A stretch of 64,000 nt of DNA from Cladobotryum mycophilum (taxonomy: Eukaryota > Ascomycota > Sordariomycetes > Hypocreales > Hypocreaceae). The notes below the pieces were generated by a model that saw nothing but the letters and a program-made list of their open reading frames with translations, ran no database searches and had not been told where the DNA came from. This document shows, piece after piece, positions 44,901 to 56,263 of the stretch. Where the stretch lies: contig JAVFKD010000010.1 in the NCBI GenBank assembly GCA_036429605.1, forward strand, positions 1,178,001 through 1,242,000. The letters are read 5' to 3'. The first letter of the stretch is position 1. The number at the start of each line of letters is the position of its first letter. The position numbers were made by a program, and so were the translations under genes.

Positions 44901-45026
44901 AGCTTCAACTTCAATTCAGTCAAATACTTTAAGTACTTATCAAACAAGCAAATCGACCCAGTCGGATGAACCAAGTAATCAAGTCATACCCCCATATTTG
45001 ATTTGTTTGAACCGGCTGCAGCCCTG
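41924..45026 (+). mobile_element. hAT DNA transposon, copy E (3103 bp, perfect 8-bp target duplication)
   Basis: The ends are CAGCGCAGCAGCCGGTTCAA on the left and the complement of CAGGGCTGCAGCCGGTTCAA on the right. Identical CTACTATC 8-mers flank it (41916-41923, 45027-45034). The interior is AT-enriched and full of stops on the plus strand, the picture of an old RIP-treated copy. No clear tRNA-like unit remains upstream of the transposase start. Confidence 0.92.
42220..44790 (+). pseudogene. hAT transposase, copy E (heavily degraded)
   Basis: The plus strand starts with MSLTIFNKQRR at 42220, has an intron-like gap (about 42320-42430), and then SRGRTTWI. Far downstream are RWNS and CYGHILNLI pieces and the dimerisation region (WWISKKDNF ... 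SANCERIFS ... SSQRLSM). Stops occur every few dozen codons, mainly TAG or TAA where other copies have Trp or Gln. No part can be active. Confidence 0.8.
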
Positions 45027-45365
45027 CTACTATCCTGGCAATATAGATAGATCTTCAGTTAGCTGATCTGCTGTTGATAGCGCGTCAAACCTCGATGTCG
45101 CTCAGGCATAGGGGACAAAGGATAAGGGTATTAAATTAGAGTAGATGACCGTGCATATGCTCCTCCGAACTCAATGAATGCATATATCCAGTATCTTGCT
45201 AACATTTCAAGCTTCAACTTTAAACAGCTATGGACGGCCTGATGGCGGTGGCTTGATTACAACCTTAAAATTAGTAGAATGGAGATATCCAATGTACGGA
45301 TACTCTAAACTTCTGTTAACTACCCCCTATACTGCGCATAGATTAGTACCAAGTACATACATAGG

Positions 45366-45373
45366 TATATAAA
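45366..45373 (+). promoter_or_regulatory. Probable TATA box of the 45477 gene
   Basis: TATATAAA lies 104 bases before the ATG, followed by a pyrimidine-rich leader. Confidence 0.5.
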
Positions 45374-45476
45374 CCACCAAACTCCGCCTGGATCTTCCAC
45401 TATCGCTCACTTCTCATTTATCCTCTCTGCCAAAATATTTAACCCAAAACCAGAAGCCAACATAACACGATTTAGT

Positions 45477-46031
45477 ATGGCGACAACCATTCTCCGCGGC
45501 TTCAAGGTCTCTGTTGCCACACTAGATGTCTTTCTCAAAGCGCACGGCGTCAAAGAAACGTCCGGGCTCCCGCCGGTTCCGTTTCTTGACCCAAGAGAAA
45601 GCGAGATATCGATGTTGTTTCATCGCATAATGGGCACCGGTTCTCCTACTAATGTCAAGGATTTTCGAGTCTGGATTCCATCACGGAGGCCACACATGGG
45701 CTCCAGAGAGGCATATATAAGCTATACATGGACCACGATTTATGCCCAGCGTGAGCTACTTTTGGATCAAGACTTGCCGACAAAGGTGCCCCAAGACTTC
45801 GAGACGCTTCGAGAATACATTCTCTCTTTTTCTAGCCAAGTCCTTCCTGTCAGTATAGTTGAAGGTGAGGGACGCATGGGACTTTTCGCAGTTCATGTTG
45901 ACTCGTGGGGCGTATTTGAGCCCGAAGAGGTCCTTGCAAGGAGAACGGTGAGCGCTTTACCTGTCTATAAACTGATTCTTCTTCACAGTGTAGTCGCTGA
46001 CATGTCGCGAGTAGGCCCCTCAGTATTGTGA
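45477..46031 (+). CDS. Intact member of the small unnamed family (copy 3)
   Basis: An open frame of 184 residues beginning MATTILRGFKVSVATLDVFL. It shares with copies 1 and 2 (27105 and 29240) the blocks VKET..PP, FRVWIPSR, AYISYTWTTIYAQRELLLD, PTKVPQDFETLREYILSF and MGLFAVHV. The conserved part ends at EVLARRT, where a GTGAGC donor-like site sits (45949), so the last 27 codons may really be intron and a short 3' exon. There is a TATA box and leader upstream. No signal peptide or membrane span. I do not know the family's function; three copies within 19 kb suggest local expansion. Confidence 0.7.
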   Translation: MATTILRGFKVSVATLDVFLKAHGVKETSGLPPVPFLDPRESEISMLFHRIMGTGSPTNVKDFRVWIPSRRPHMGSREAYISYTWTTIYAQRELLLDQDLPTKVPQDFETLREYILSFSSQVLPVSIVEGEGRMGLFAVHVDSWGVFEPEEVLARRTVSALPVYKLILLHSVVADMSRVGPSVL

Positions 46032-46602
46032 TCAATGTGCAGCAGTCTTCTACAATCCGATTTCCGCCTTCTCCGACAGGCAAGATCACCGAGAAATGGT
46101 TCATGGGGCTAGCGAAAATAGAAGCCCTGTTCCAAATGCCTAAGACGGTGAACGAAAGCTGGTCACGGAAATACTATGCGTCATGAGCCGGAGGCAATGC
46201 ATATAGTTGTGGAAAACGGCATGAAGCATGGCAAAATTCGTTCAGCTATACTATCAATTCGTGTCAACAAGTAAAACATGCTAAAGTCATCCAAATATAC
46301 AAAGAGGCTCATTCTATGCCGTATGGCCCCCATACGTAACCACGTGATTATTATCTCTGTTGGTCCAACTGCCTACAGTTTCCCAATGTTACATCCCTAC
46401 TGTCCGAGACATTCATGATCCGGAAGATATAGGTGTCCAAGATCGCATTGTTTCTTCATTCCAGGACCCATTTCGTTTTTCTCGTTACAGCTTCTTCGCC
46501 TTTTCATCCGTCGATCATATGGTATAGGTATCTCCATTGCTACTGCTGAGGTGGCGCATCCACCAAATCATCCACAGATTTAGGTTCGATCACCTGATAA
46601 TC
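46032..46602. other. Intergenic region and 5' remnant of the APH-like gene
   Basis: No separate gene recognised. The missing N-terminal kinase lobe of the APH-like gene is not readable here. Confidence 0.4.
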
Positions 46603-47298
46603 ATGTCCCCTCCGACGAGTACAGCATCATGCGAAGATGTTGAAGATGAGCTAGAGCCATCTGCACCAGTTCTAGCGGTGCTTCAAATTGACCAGGTTCC
46701 CGCTCTGGCTGCGAATCTCTTGGAAAACAAAAACGTGGGCCGTAGTCTGCCTGACATCCAAGGTATCTCACTGCAAGATTTGTGGTTCGATAACGCGCCG
46801 GAGAATCATCAGCGTCGGGTCCAGGTGCTAGAGGACGTCGCGGCAGTCATGGTTCAGCTCAACCAGTTTTCATTCTCCTTGGATGGTCGATTTCTGTTTG
46901 GTGGTCGTGGCGAGCCCGTTGGAATCGGGCCACTACGAGAAGTCGATCGCTTGGCTATGCACAATCGTGACGCGAGCGACCTCAGCGAAAAGCCAAATTT
47001 CATGCCCATCTATGTCGAGGGAGGTCCGTTTGAAGGGAACCTACAATTCTTTACAAGGGTAATGCTTAATAACATGGACAAGAGCCCGTTTCTTCTCGGA
47101 TAAGAACGACTGCTAAGATTATTCATAGACTGCGTAGTGGACCTGTTTAGGGGTAGTGATAGTCAATTTACTCTCATCCATCCAGACTATGACATTCCAA
47201 ACTTCATCGTCTCGCAGGAAGGGAAGCTGTTTAGAATTATTGACTAGGATAGTATCGCTGCTTAGCCCAAATGTCTCGGAAGTAGGCGATATCCTGGC
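46603..47298 (+). pseudogene. APH-family kinase-like gene, 5' part, interrupted by hAT-D
   Basis: The frame reads SLQDLWFDNA, VLEDVAAVMVQLNQFSF and the catalytic-loop region HPDYDIPNFIVSQEGKL, then IID followed by a stop where the aminoglycoside phosphotransferase/choline-kinase-like family has Trp (IIDW). This is the fungal APH pattern HPD.D..N....G...GIIDWD. Stops at 47101-47103 (TAA), 47249-47251 (TAG) and 47267-47269 (TAG) interrupt it; the IIDW change is CpA-to-TpA on the other strand. The ATP-binding N-terminal lobe is absent. The frame stops at RRYPG, where transposon D begins; the gene continues at 50470. Confidence 0.8.
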
Positions 47299-47563
47299 CA
47301 GTGAAGCAATCCGATCAAACAAATCAAATCCGGGCCCTGGATTTGCGTATTTGAAGCTTTGGTGATAGTATGTTTGTTTGTTTGCTCGATTTGATGGTAT
47401 TTGAATTGTCTCAGGGTTGTAAAATGAAACTATCGTGAAGCTATTTATATATTATTTTCTAAGCATTGCTATGGGCTCTTTTCTTCGTTATCCACACCGT
47501 TTTCTTACCTTCGATCGCCGGTTTTCTTTTTGATTCGTGATCACCTCATTTACTAATAGTTTA

Positions 47564-50055
47564 TCAAGAGAGAGTAACGCCTCCTAAGGATACTGCGCCC
47601 TGCCGTATCCAGCTCTTCATGCATTCCAATTGCTCAAGGGTTCCTGATTTCATCAAGAGCCTCTGTGACGAGAGCGTTAGCTTGGCTTGACTAAAAGTTC
47701 TCTCGCATTCAGCTGCCATTGCGGGAATAGTAAGAAGGTCTAATGCAAGCTGACTAAGTGTTGGAAATAAGGTTTGCTGTGATATCCACTATTATACAGG
47801 ATCATCAACTTCTCGCGGTTGAGGTAGTTGGAGATATCGCTCAAGCTCGGAGATTTGATCAGGCTCCTTTGGCGTTGTGTTCGTCATCCACTGGTGGAAC
47901 CTGGAGGGCTCCTTTCGTGATAAAAACATAGGCTGAGGAACCGGGGGGTTGGAGGTTGATCAATAACAAAGAGGTTATCGTGTTGATGATACTACTGCTC
48001 CCAATAGCGTTCCAAACCCTTAATAGCATTATCAAACCAAATCGCTTGATCAGGATCATTCCACCGCTTCTTAAGCCATCGGAAATTATATTGTGGATGT
48101 AGTATCACAGAAGCAGCGAAAAGGGGCGAGTCCCTAAGCTTTGTATAGTAATTGTTTAATTTCTTCCACGCATTTGTAATTGATAGCCGAAGATAGGCTT
48201 TAGAGTTAGCTTGAAGCCCTTGAAGTCGCCTGAATTGATCTTACCGCTTGTCGGATTGGTATTCGGCTCGTATGTGCTGGGGGAGACTCTGCCACGAGGC
48301 TATCGGAAGCGATTGTGATTTTGGTGTATTTTGCTGTGATAATTGCCTTTGAGAACGTGTTGATACCCTCTTTGTCACTAACGGCATTTGGCTTGAAGTC
48401 TGTTCAATTTGCTCGTCAGTTAGGCTATTAAAAAATGCCTTCCAAAACTCAAGATCATCAAGAAGATACTCAATGCCGGTTAGGACTTCCTAAAGCTGGC
48501 TAAATCCGCCGGCCTTAGCGCGGCTTTGACACTGCATTATCTGCTCATAAAGAGGCTCAAGGATCGCCTTGACCTCTGTGAGAAGCCGCCAATCCTTAAT
48601 TATAAGAACATCTTCATTTGGAATTCGATTCGATGGATCAGGCTCGAGCTGGCTTCTATGGATGAAGGCTTGGATGTGTGCTTGCTTTTTAATAGCACGA
48701 TTAAGCATTAGATAAGTCGAATTCCATCGTGTATCGTTGTTCATAATAACCTCAAGCTCTTTATCCGATTCCTCGAAGAGTACAAAGTTCTCTGTATTAA
48801 GCTTGTGGGCGCTGTGTTGGAAGCGTTCACTTCGCTGTAGAGAGCTTCGAATAAACTTCATAATGTTCCGAAGCTTTCTAATTGGCCCCCTCTTTCTCCA
48901 ATGCCTAAGATCTTTATCAATATCCTTAAGAGCCTCATAATGCTGTGATTCTTGCTCAAAGGTCTTACTATCCTCTCCATAAAGAAAAGCCCGACCAACT
49001 AGGTTAAGAATATGACCAAAGCATCGCATTCGACGGTCAGAAGCATCTAAGGGCATCATCATAGGGTTCAGAAGCTGGAAGAGATGTTGTATACAGGTAT
49101 CATTATTTGTGGCATTATCATAGATAATAGTACCAACGCAATCTTCAATATCCCAATCTTAGATAATTTTATAGAGTGTTGATGCGATATTATTGCCGGT
49201 ATGAGCCCTATACTGTTGCCGGAGGGCAAGAAGGCGATGTTAATGTATTCCATTAGGGTCTATGAAGTGTGCAACAATGCCATTTATTGCAAGCCTATTT
49301 GGCGAGGTCCAGAGGTCAAAGCCAAGATGCACCTTCGTCAGGGCATTCTAAAGCTCATCACGAATAATTTTCTTATTATCATTGAAGATAGTATCTAGCA
49401 TTTAACGTTGGTTTGTTCTATTCAATAATAACCCAGAAAAAAGCTGCATATTAAGATCCATCATCAAGCTGCGGATAAAAGGATCGTCAAATGTATTGAA
49501 CGCTTCATTGGAGTTGATGATATAACCAAGGGCTAGCTCATGAAGCTTATGGACTTGGTTCTTTGGAAAAACCGTAGATATTCGAGTTCGTTTCGGGGGA
49601 GGCTGATCATCGGTATCAGAGCTTGTAGTCGAGCCGCCGGATAGAGATCGATAGATTCGATGAGCCCGTTAAAGATACTCTTTTGCAGAAGTCGTAGCTG
49701 ATGCCTTAAAGGGCTTAGAATGACCCATATGATCACATCGTCGGCAGACCCAGAAAGCATCGCCTAAGAGATAAGGTTAACTAAATAAAAACGCGATAAA
49801 AGAGAGCTTACTATATTGATCTAAAGGTGTAATTTCCCGTATAAAGATCCCTTTATTTACGATCCAGCTGGTCCGGCCTCGTGAGCCTTTCTTGCTCATC
49901 AAATCGTCGTTCACGTATCGTTTTCTTTTCCAAGTGGCGACCAGCATGTTATTGAAGGTCTCGCAAGCTCGAGGGTTATCTTGGGAGGGCGGTATTAGCT
50001 GCTGGATAATGCCGCGAGGGCGCGATGCATTAAAAACCGTGAGACTCATCGTCAA
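47564..50055 (-). pseudogene. hAT transposase, copy D (degraded)
   Basis: It starts MTMSLTVFNASRPRG at 50055 and has SRGRTSWIVNKGIF, an intron (GTAAGC ... CTCTTAG, about 49817-49759) at the same place as in copies A and B, and the finger FWVCRRCD. Then come RRMRCFGHILNLVGRAF and DTRWNSTYLML (48490-49062), and a final WIRQGAVSLGG-like end at 47564. Several stops and shifts break the frame; many fit RIP. Confidence 0.82.
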
Positions 50056-50202
50056 GGCCAGGGTAAGGTGGTTAAGGCTGTGATGTTGTAATTGTGGTGT
50101 TGATTATAAGAGGTATCACGAACGCGATGTGATAAAAACGCGAAAAAGAATAGTATGAGCTTAAACCTTATTGCCTAAAAAAAGGTAACTAACCAATTAA
50201 AA

Positions 50203-50276
50203 GCCCGTATAGTCTAATGGTATCGTAATTAGTCATAATAGCTAAAAGGTTGTAGGTTTAAATCCCAAGTTTATCC
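50203..50276 (+). pseudogene. Decayed tRNA-like unit inside hAT copy D
   Basis: It has an A box (TAGTCTAATGG, 50210-50220) and a B-box derivative (GGTTTAAATCC, 50255-50265) at normal tRNA spacing, and an anticodon-arm-like hairpin TTAGT ... GCTAA matching that of copies A and B. The acceptor stem no longer pairs. The B-box changes are the C-to-T/G-to-A type. Position and outward orientation relative to the transposase are the same as in A and B. Confidence 0.5.
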
Positions 50277-50469
50277 ACCCAAATTCTATCATTTTGTACT
50301 AAAAATAGCTACGGAAAGGATATATTCCGAGACATTCTACCTACCCTAAATTTGATAAATATATCAAATATTCAGCCTTGAACAATTACTTATTTGGGAC
50401 TGTGAATAGCTTTAAATTATTTGTTTGTTTGGTTGTTTGTTTATTATGTTTGATCGGATTGCTTCACTG

Positions 50470-50687
50470 ATCCTGGCTGGCTGACCTGTAACTGGGATCT
50501 GGGCATGTATGGATACGGGTCCAACAAGGTTCTTCACTATCCCGACGTACAAGAAGACTCCCCGGAGACTTTGGCTCACTATCTCACAGTATATTACAAT
50601 TCCATGGATCGATTGTCGGGGGTTTTACGCCCGAGTTCTTGTGGTCATAGTAGAACTACTAATGGGCGACTCAGTGCTTCAATATGA
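50470..50687 (+). pseudogene. APH-family kinase-like gene, 3' part
   Basis: Straight after the transposon the frame reads PGWLTCNWDLGMYGYGSN, then EDSPETLAHYLTVYYNSMD, as in the C-terminal helices of fungal APH-like proteins (which often read RYPGWL.RDWDP.MY). Together with 46603-47298 it forms one gene split by copy D at the conserved YPGW segment. The reading frame ends at 50687 in one frame and slightly earlier in another; the true C-terminus is unclear. Confidence 0.8.
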
Positions 50688-50941
50688 CAAAGCATATACG
50701 CATATAAATACGTTAGAATATGCATTACTACTCTGTATTCAACACAATCAACATTTGATGCACCTGGTTGAATTCACTCCATAGATGTTATGCAATTGCG
50801 TGGTTAAACAACGAACAAAATGACGACCAAAGTGAGGAAATTGTCAACACCAAAAACTGACCTGCGATAGCATCAAGGATTTGAAACCGCACAACCTCTT
50901 GACCCTACTTTTCAACGACGTTCGACATCATAAAACGCAAA

Positions 50942-51060
50942 GGCAAAGTGGCCGAGTGGTTATGGCGACGGATTCAAGAGGCATTCAATATGTTCTTGAG
51001 ATTGTTTTCAGCAGTTTCCCGTTCACGAAAGTGGCAGGGGTTCGAATCCCCTCTTTGTCA
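50942..51060 (+). tRNA. tRNA-Leu (anticodon CAA) with intron
   Basis: This is a type II tRNA. The acceptor GGCAAAG pairs with CTTTGTC (one G-U); the A box is TGGCCGAGTGG; the anticodon CAA is at 50975-50977; the long variable arm has a CAC/GTG stem; and the T arm AGGGG-TTCGAAT-CCCCT is perfect. An intron of about 38 nt (50979-51016) contains TCTTGA, which can pair with the anticodon loop (TCAAGA), as in yeast tRNA-Leu(CAA). A T6 terminator follows at 51075-51080. It is the only clearly functional tRNA here. Confidence 0.93.
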
Positions 51061-52874
51061 TACAAGTTGATTAATTTTTTGCGACAGTCATAACCTTGTG
51101 AGAGATGTTTTTATATTCTTTTTTCCTTCCCCCTTCCCCTTGGTCCGATACTGCTTCTGTTGCGCTCTCTACTCCAACTATTCTATCACATAGAGGGCAC
51201 ACATGCTGCTTCCACTATATCAGCTGGGTCAGACAGGTATGCATATATAATAACATTGTGGGCATTTTACTCTACGTATCTTACCTTTAAGAGTTTTCAA
51301 TGGCGAGTTGGTCCCTACAATATGGACAACATAGGTGTAGGTCGAGGATACCAACATGGCTTTGGGGTTGAGCACGCAGCATCTCGTCTACCTTAGCATT
51401 ATACGCCTGCCGCTCCGCATTCATCAGATCACTCTCAAACCAACACACATGAAAGAAATTGTACAGTCTCATTTCTCAAAGCGCCGTCCAGGTGCAGGAC
51501 TATGGTATTCTCAACGCTGACGCTGCCATCATTAGCCCATTCTCTGCCCCAAGAGTCGGAACGAGACGAGGATCGGCTCACTGTCGAGAATAGCTTAGTG
51601 AACTCCATACTTATATACTGCATCATGCTATATATCATGCTATATGGCTCAGAGTTTCACGACTGGCGAGCTCAACGAGGTGTTCGTGACCTGTTTGATG
51701 GATTTCATCATCACCAAGGAGCAATTAAAGAAGACCAGACAAGCCTAGCAGGGGCGAGCATTCTATGTCACCTTTAACTCCAAATATTTCCACAAATATC
51801 CGAGCATTTGGGTACGTGTTCTATTCATCTCAAGTGACCTGGAGGGCGGTTGAGGGAACTGCTAAAAGGCGCTTGACTTTGCTATCATCGGAGTGGCAAG
51901 TATCCAACGCCAGATTCATGGAGCCAGGCACATTGAGACAAACAATGACAGCGGCGGGGAATTCGGTCGATATTTCGATAGAATTAGATTAATCGGTGCT
52001 GTCTCTAACGACGAAAATACTACATCGGGATGGTTTGATAAAAAAACAAATCAGACGATCCATTAATATCTATCACTAACTACCAACTGTTGAGACGATA
52101 GCAATACTTCAAACCCGGATCTAGATTTCAAATACACAAGCGAGGATGAATCGATTTTGGTTCGGCATCATATCCAATAGCTGATGTTGTAAATGCCAGA
52201 ACCTTGGGCTCAGATTAACAGATAGTTGAGTCAATCGAATGTCAGTAGCTTCTAACTGCAAGATGTTACATATAGTTGGCTGTCCTTATGGTCCTGATAT
52301 GGAAAACAGTGTCTACCGAGACATGTGAAAATGAAAAGTAGGACGTAAAGTCTGAGCCTACATACTCGACAACCTGAAAACAAGTAGTCACAGAATTTAT
52401 CGTTTCCGGTTAAGCGTGAGCTGAGATGAAAATAAATAAAAATTATAAATACACACATCTTCATCAATATGTCCCTGATGCAGATTCACACAAGATAGTT
52501 GATGCTGGAAGCATGCGGGGATGAGAGAACCATACCCCCTGCGCTGTTATTTACCAGCAGATCCATGAATGTAGATTTCAGCCGCACAATGCCAGCGTTG
52601 TATAAATAGACTCTTAAATAGACCCGATTCTTTCATTTAATGGCATCAACGTTCAAACTGAGTCGACTCCGACTGTCAATCTCGCCTGGATTTATAAATC
52701 TTATATAAGCTCGGTGGGACGTTACTCCGTGAGCCTTCACTGGCTCATATGGAACGTCGTTTCACATATATACAGGGGGGGGCATTATCAATCGCTTACT
52801 CTCATGAAACGGTGAATGAGTCTTCCCGTCGGCTCAAAAGAAAAAACTCAGATTCTTGCGTGTCGCTCGTCATA
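51061..52874. other. Long stretch without a recognised gene
   Basis: Several short frames (for example minus strand 51287-51638, with a CCPYCRDQL segment) are not recognisable. A TATATAAG motif at 52702-52709 may serve the sialidase gene. Confidence 0.4.
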
Positions 52875-54114
52875 ATGGGTAAACTTTGGTCGTTCAAGAC
52901 CTTGCCGGTAGCCTTCACGGCAGCAACACTGGTCTGTGCGACCGTCGATGACTCCGCCAAAGATGCAGCTCCTTATCATAATGAGTTTGCATTGTTCCGA
53001 AGTTCAAATATGCCCAATGTAGACAAGCTGCCTACGGAATCGGATTCCACTCATTCCGCATCCCCACGACGGTGACAACGTCTACAGGTCGCATCCTCAC
53101 ATTTTCCGAAGGTCGGAGACACGATAATCGCGACTTTGACGATATCAACCTCGTCTACAAGCGGACCAAGACTACCATCGATCACGGAATTGACCCGAGC
53201 GATTGGGAAGGTCTACAAGAGGTGGTGGGTAAAGGCAATGGAACTTGGGGCAATCCGACGGCCGTCGTTGATGGGAGCACAACATACTTATTCCTCAGCT
53301 GGAACAGCGGTGATTACAGCCAGAACGGAGGAGACACGCTGCCGAGTGGCATAAAGACAAAGAAGATTGATTCAACCTGGGAAGGCCGGCGTCATCTGTA
53401 TCCGACACAGAGCACAGACGACGGGAAAACGTGGGCGGAGCACACAGACATGACGAAACAATTGACTCCGAAGAGCTGGTCATGGGATGCCGTCGGACCT
53501 GGCAGCGGAATCACGATGAGATCCGGCGAAGTTGTCATCCCTGCTACAGGGCGCAACATTGTTGGCCGCGGGGTCTCGGGTAAGCGAACATGGTCGTACC
53601 AATCCCTCCGTGGTGCTGGCGCCGAAGGCACCATTACACAAAACCCCGGATGGCAACTTGTACCGCAATGACCGAGTTGGTGCGGACGACAGCTACAGGA
53701 GAGTAGCCCGCGGTACGCTCACCTCTTTTGGTGCATTTGCGCTGGACCACGGTCTCCCTGACCCCGCGTGCGAGGGGTCAACGCTGCTGTACAACGTCGG
53801 CCGACGCCAAGGGACCGGAGCGAACCATCTTCCTCAACTCGGCCGATAAGGACAGCCGTCGCACGATGATGGTGCGCATCAGCTACGACGCTGACGCAGA
53901 TATGTTCTACCATGGGCGAGAACTGAGCGACGGGTCCATCTCCGGGGTAGGGCTCGAGGGCGGCTACTCGAGCATGACCAAGACGGCAGACTTCAAGATC
54001 GGGGCCCTGGTGGAAGCGGACTGGTACCAGATTGACGGATCAAACGATGATCATCGGGCCATTGTTTGGAGGAGGTTCAATTTGAGTTGGATGCTGAACC
54101 GACCTAAGAGTTAG
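52875..54114 (+). pseudogene. Secreted exo-sialidase/KDNase-like glycosidase (GH33-type), frameshifted
   Basis: The start MGKLWSFKTLPVAFTAATLV is a signal peptide. In a second frame the FRIPTTVTTSTGRILTFSEG block holds the first triad arginine of sialidases. INLVYKRTKT, the WGNPTAVVDGSTTYLFLSWN stretch and an Asp box (STDDGKTW) follow. Later frames give PDGNLYRND and FLNSADKDSRR ... SYDADADMF, with the ending AIVWRRFNLSWML. The frame shifts three times: about 53045-53055, at the A4 run 53640-53643 and near 53790. Related fungal enzymes cleave sialic acid or KDN from glycans outside the cell and belong to a family shared with bacteria. It is either a recent pseudogene or a region of poor sequence. 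Confidence 0.85.
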
Positions 54115-56263
54115 CCGCGGAAGTTATCAGAAGAGAGAGAGAGAGAGAAAGAGAAAAAAAGACGGAGGATGTAAAAATAGCATGTGCCAAGGAGACGGGA
54201 CGGCGGAGGTGTGAATAAAACGTGGTAATTTGTCATCATCGCCCTACTCTTTTTGGAGAAAAGTCCTAGGTGGGGAAGGAGGAAGAGAAGGAAGAGACAA
54301 ACACATGAGAAATGTCGAGCAATAGCAAAAAGTATAGTATAGGGGAGGGGGGAGTTGAGTGCGTATTACTCCTCCACGTGCGACAATGACGCTTGTTTGT
54401 TCTGTCCCCCACCGGATGCCCTCATGCCGACTCGGCTTTGTCTCCGTCATCAATTCATGCATGTATCACAAGTAGGTGATTGCTCTGCAACGTGACAGCA
54501 AAGTGCCGGGACTAGGAATGGAAGCCGTGCCGATTGATGGAAATAAATTGCGAGCCTGCGACAGGTTTCACAGTTTACAAGCAAGCGGGCAGGCAGCAAC
54601 GGAACTCCACAGGTCGTTTAATACGATGGGGGGCGAATAGGGAGAAAATATGGTATCGTGAAATCTGCTCACGTCAAGTTGAGATGAGATCCAGGGCTTG
54701 TCTAGACCGTGGGCCCTGCATATGAGAGATTAGTAATGTGCCAAAGGAGAGAACAAGGCTTTCCATACATTCTCCCACAAACTTGAACATGTATGTACTT
54801 GTAAAGAAAAAAAGAAAAAAGATGAGTATTAGCCTTCCCGGATTGCATACGCAGTACCACTTGCGTAGTAGTACCTAGGTAAGGTAGGAAAAGAACATGG
54901 GCTGACGGGCTCTAACTACATCGAGATTAAACGCTGACCCGGCTGTCTGCTCGGATACGGTGGAGGAGGAGGAGGTTGAGGTCGTTTTCCACAGAGTTAC
55001 AGGGCGGCTTGGACGAAAGCAGCATGTCCATCTATCCACTTGGACTTGGTTTTGGATCAAACCAAGTGTTGGGCAGTCCCGGAAAAGATAGCGGCGGCGG
55101 ACGCATCAAGAAAACGACGTTGAATCAGGGGGGAGAGCCCCAGACCCCCCCCCCAGCCCTATGTACTGCATACATACACCAATTGCTTGAAATGGCAAAT
55201 CCCGCGACCCCCCAACCAGGCAGAGCAAAATGTCTTGACTTAGATGTATTCTTGGCATATGATAAGATTGTTCGGCTTTGACGCGTTGATTTTTTGTACT
55301 CACGTCATGTCTGCATGTCTCGGAAATTGATAGTCACATGTTTAAAGTTGCAACAAAAGGACCAAAGCACGGGTCGAAGGGGGAGGACCCCCAACCATCA
55401 AGACATCCAACCGCCATCATAGTGTGAAGGGGGAAAAAACGTTAGCCTGCCAGAGTGCAGATGCAATTCACAATAAGCTTACCTACTACTACTGTACATG
55501 GCATAGCACACAACGGCAGCACGGCCGCACACAAACAATCACACACCCTCCAACTTCGCACATTTTGACAGCCAAAAGGAGCATTCAAACGGATTCCCCC
55601 TTTGCCAATTCCGCATTCATACCTGCACACACACTCTCTCTCTCTGTCCGTCTTTCTCTCTTTGTCGCTTCACGCTTGTTGAGCCCGGATTTGTAGACTC
55701 TGTCGGTCCGGATGCTCCGTGGCCCATGCTTGCAGCAGTGCAGCCACTAATGCAACCTGGCCATGGCAGTTTTGTTCGGTTGTTGGTCTCCGTTACGGGG
55801 AGGGGTGTGTGTTTTTTTATTGGAGATTGTTTGATAATTTGAGAGATAATTCCAAAAAAGCTTTGATCCGAATATCGCTTGCATGCTCATCTTGGAACAG
55901 CTTCCTTTCTTCTTCCACTTTACGGTTGCAAAGCCAAAGGACTGTCATTACGACTGAATTTTTTTTTGGTTTTTTTCACCTGTCTCGGCTTACCCTGCCG
56001 GCCGTCGTCGGGTCTCGGCACATGCCCGAATCGTTTTAAACGACTCAATGCCCAAAGACTGGGGGGTGTGGTGGAGGGGGACCAATAAATATCTCGCAGG
56101 GTCCTGATACAACTCTCTCTTCCATGATACTGACGAGAAACCAAGTGTTGATGGGGTCACAGGACCATTCTCACCAACTACCTCGGTTTCTGTCCTCCTC
56201 CTCCTCCTCGCCGGGCTCTCTCCTTTTACAACGCTTTTACCCAAATGTAACGACAGGACAGCA
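54115..56263. other. Intergenic region
   Basis: About 2.1 kb with simple-sequence tracts: GA-rich at 54131-54160, C9 at 55146-55154, TCTC at 55629-55660. No gene recognised. The pyrimidine-rich DNA before 56264 suits a promoter or leader. Confidence 0.45.

Larger units (their letters stand above)
47299..50469 (-). mobile_element. hAT DNA transposon, copy D (3171 bp) inserted in the APH-like gene
   Basis: The ends are CAGTGAAGCAATCCGATCAA and its complement, flanked by identical ATCCTGGC 8-mers (47291-47298 and 50470-50477). The duplication falls inside the APH-like coding sequence, whose frame resumes directly on the far side. Interior: transposase on the minus strand and a decayed tRNA-like unit on the plus strand. 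Confidence 0.95.

Noticed and set aside
45027..45039. Shared target preference: ATCCTGGC, the copy D duplication, also overlaps the copy E right flank
   Set aside because: Only one coincidence of 8 bases; not enough to claim site specificity.
51287..51777. Short overlapping frames on both strands, one with a CCPYCRDQL segment
   Set aside because: No second cysteine pair, no splice context and no recognisable family.
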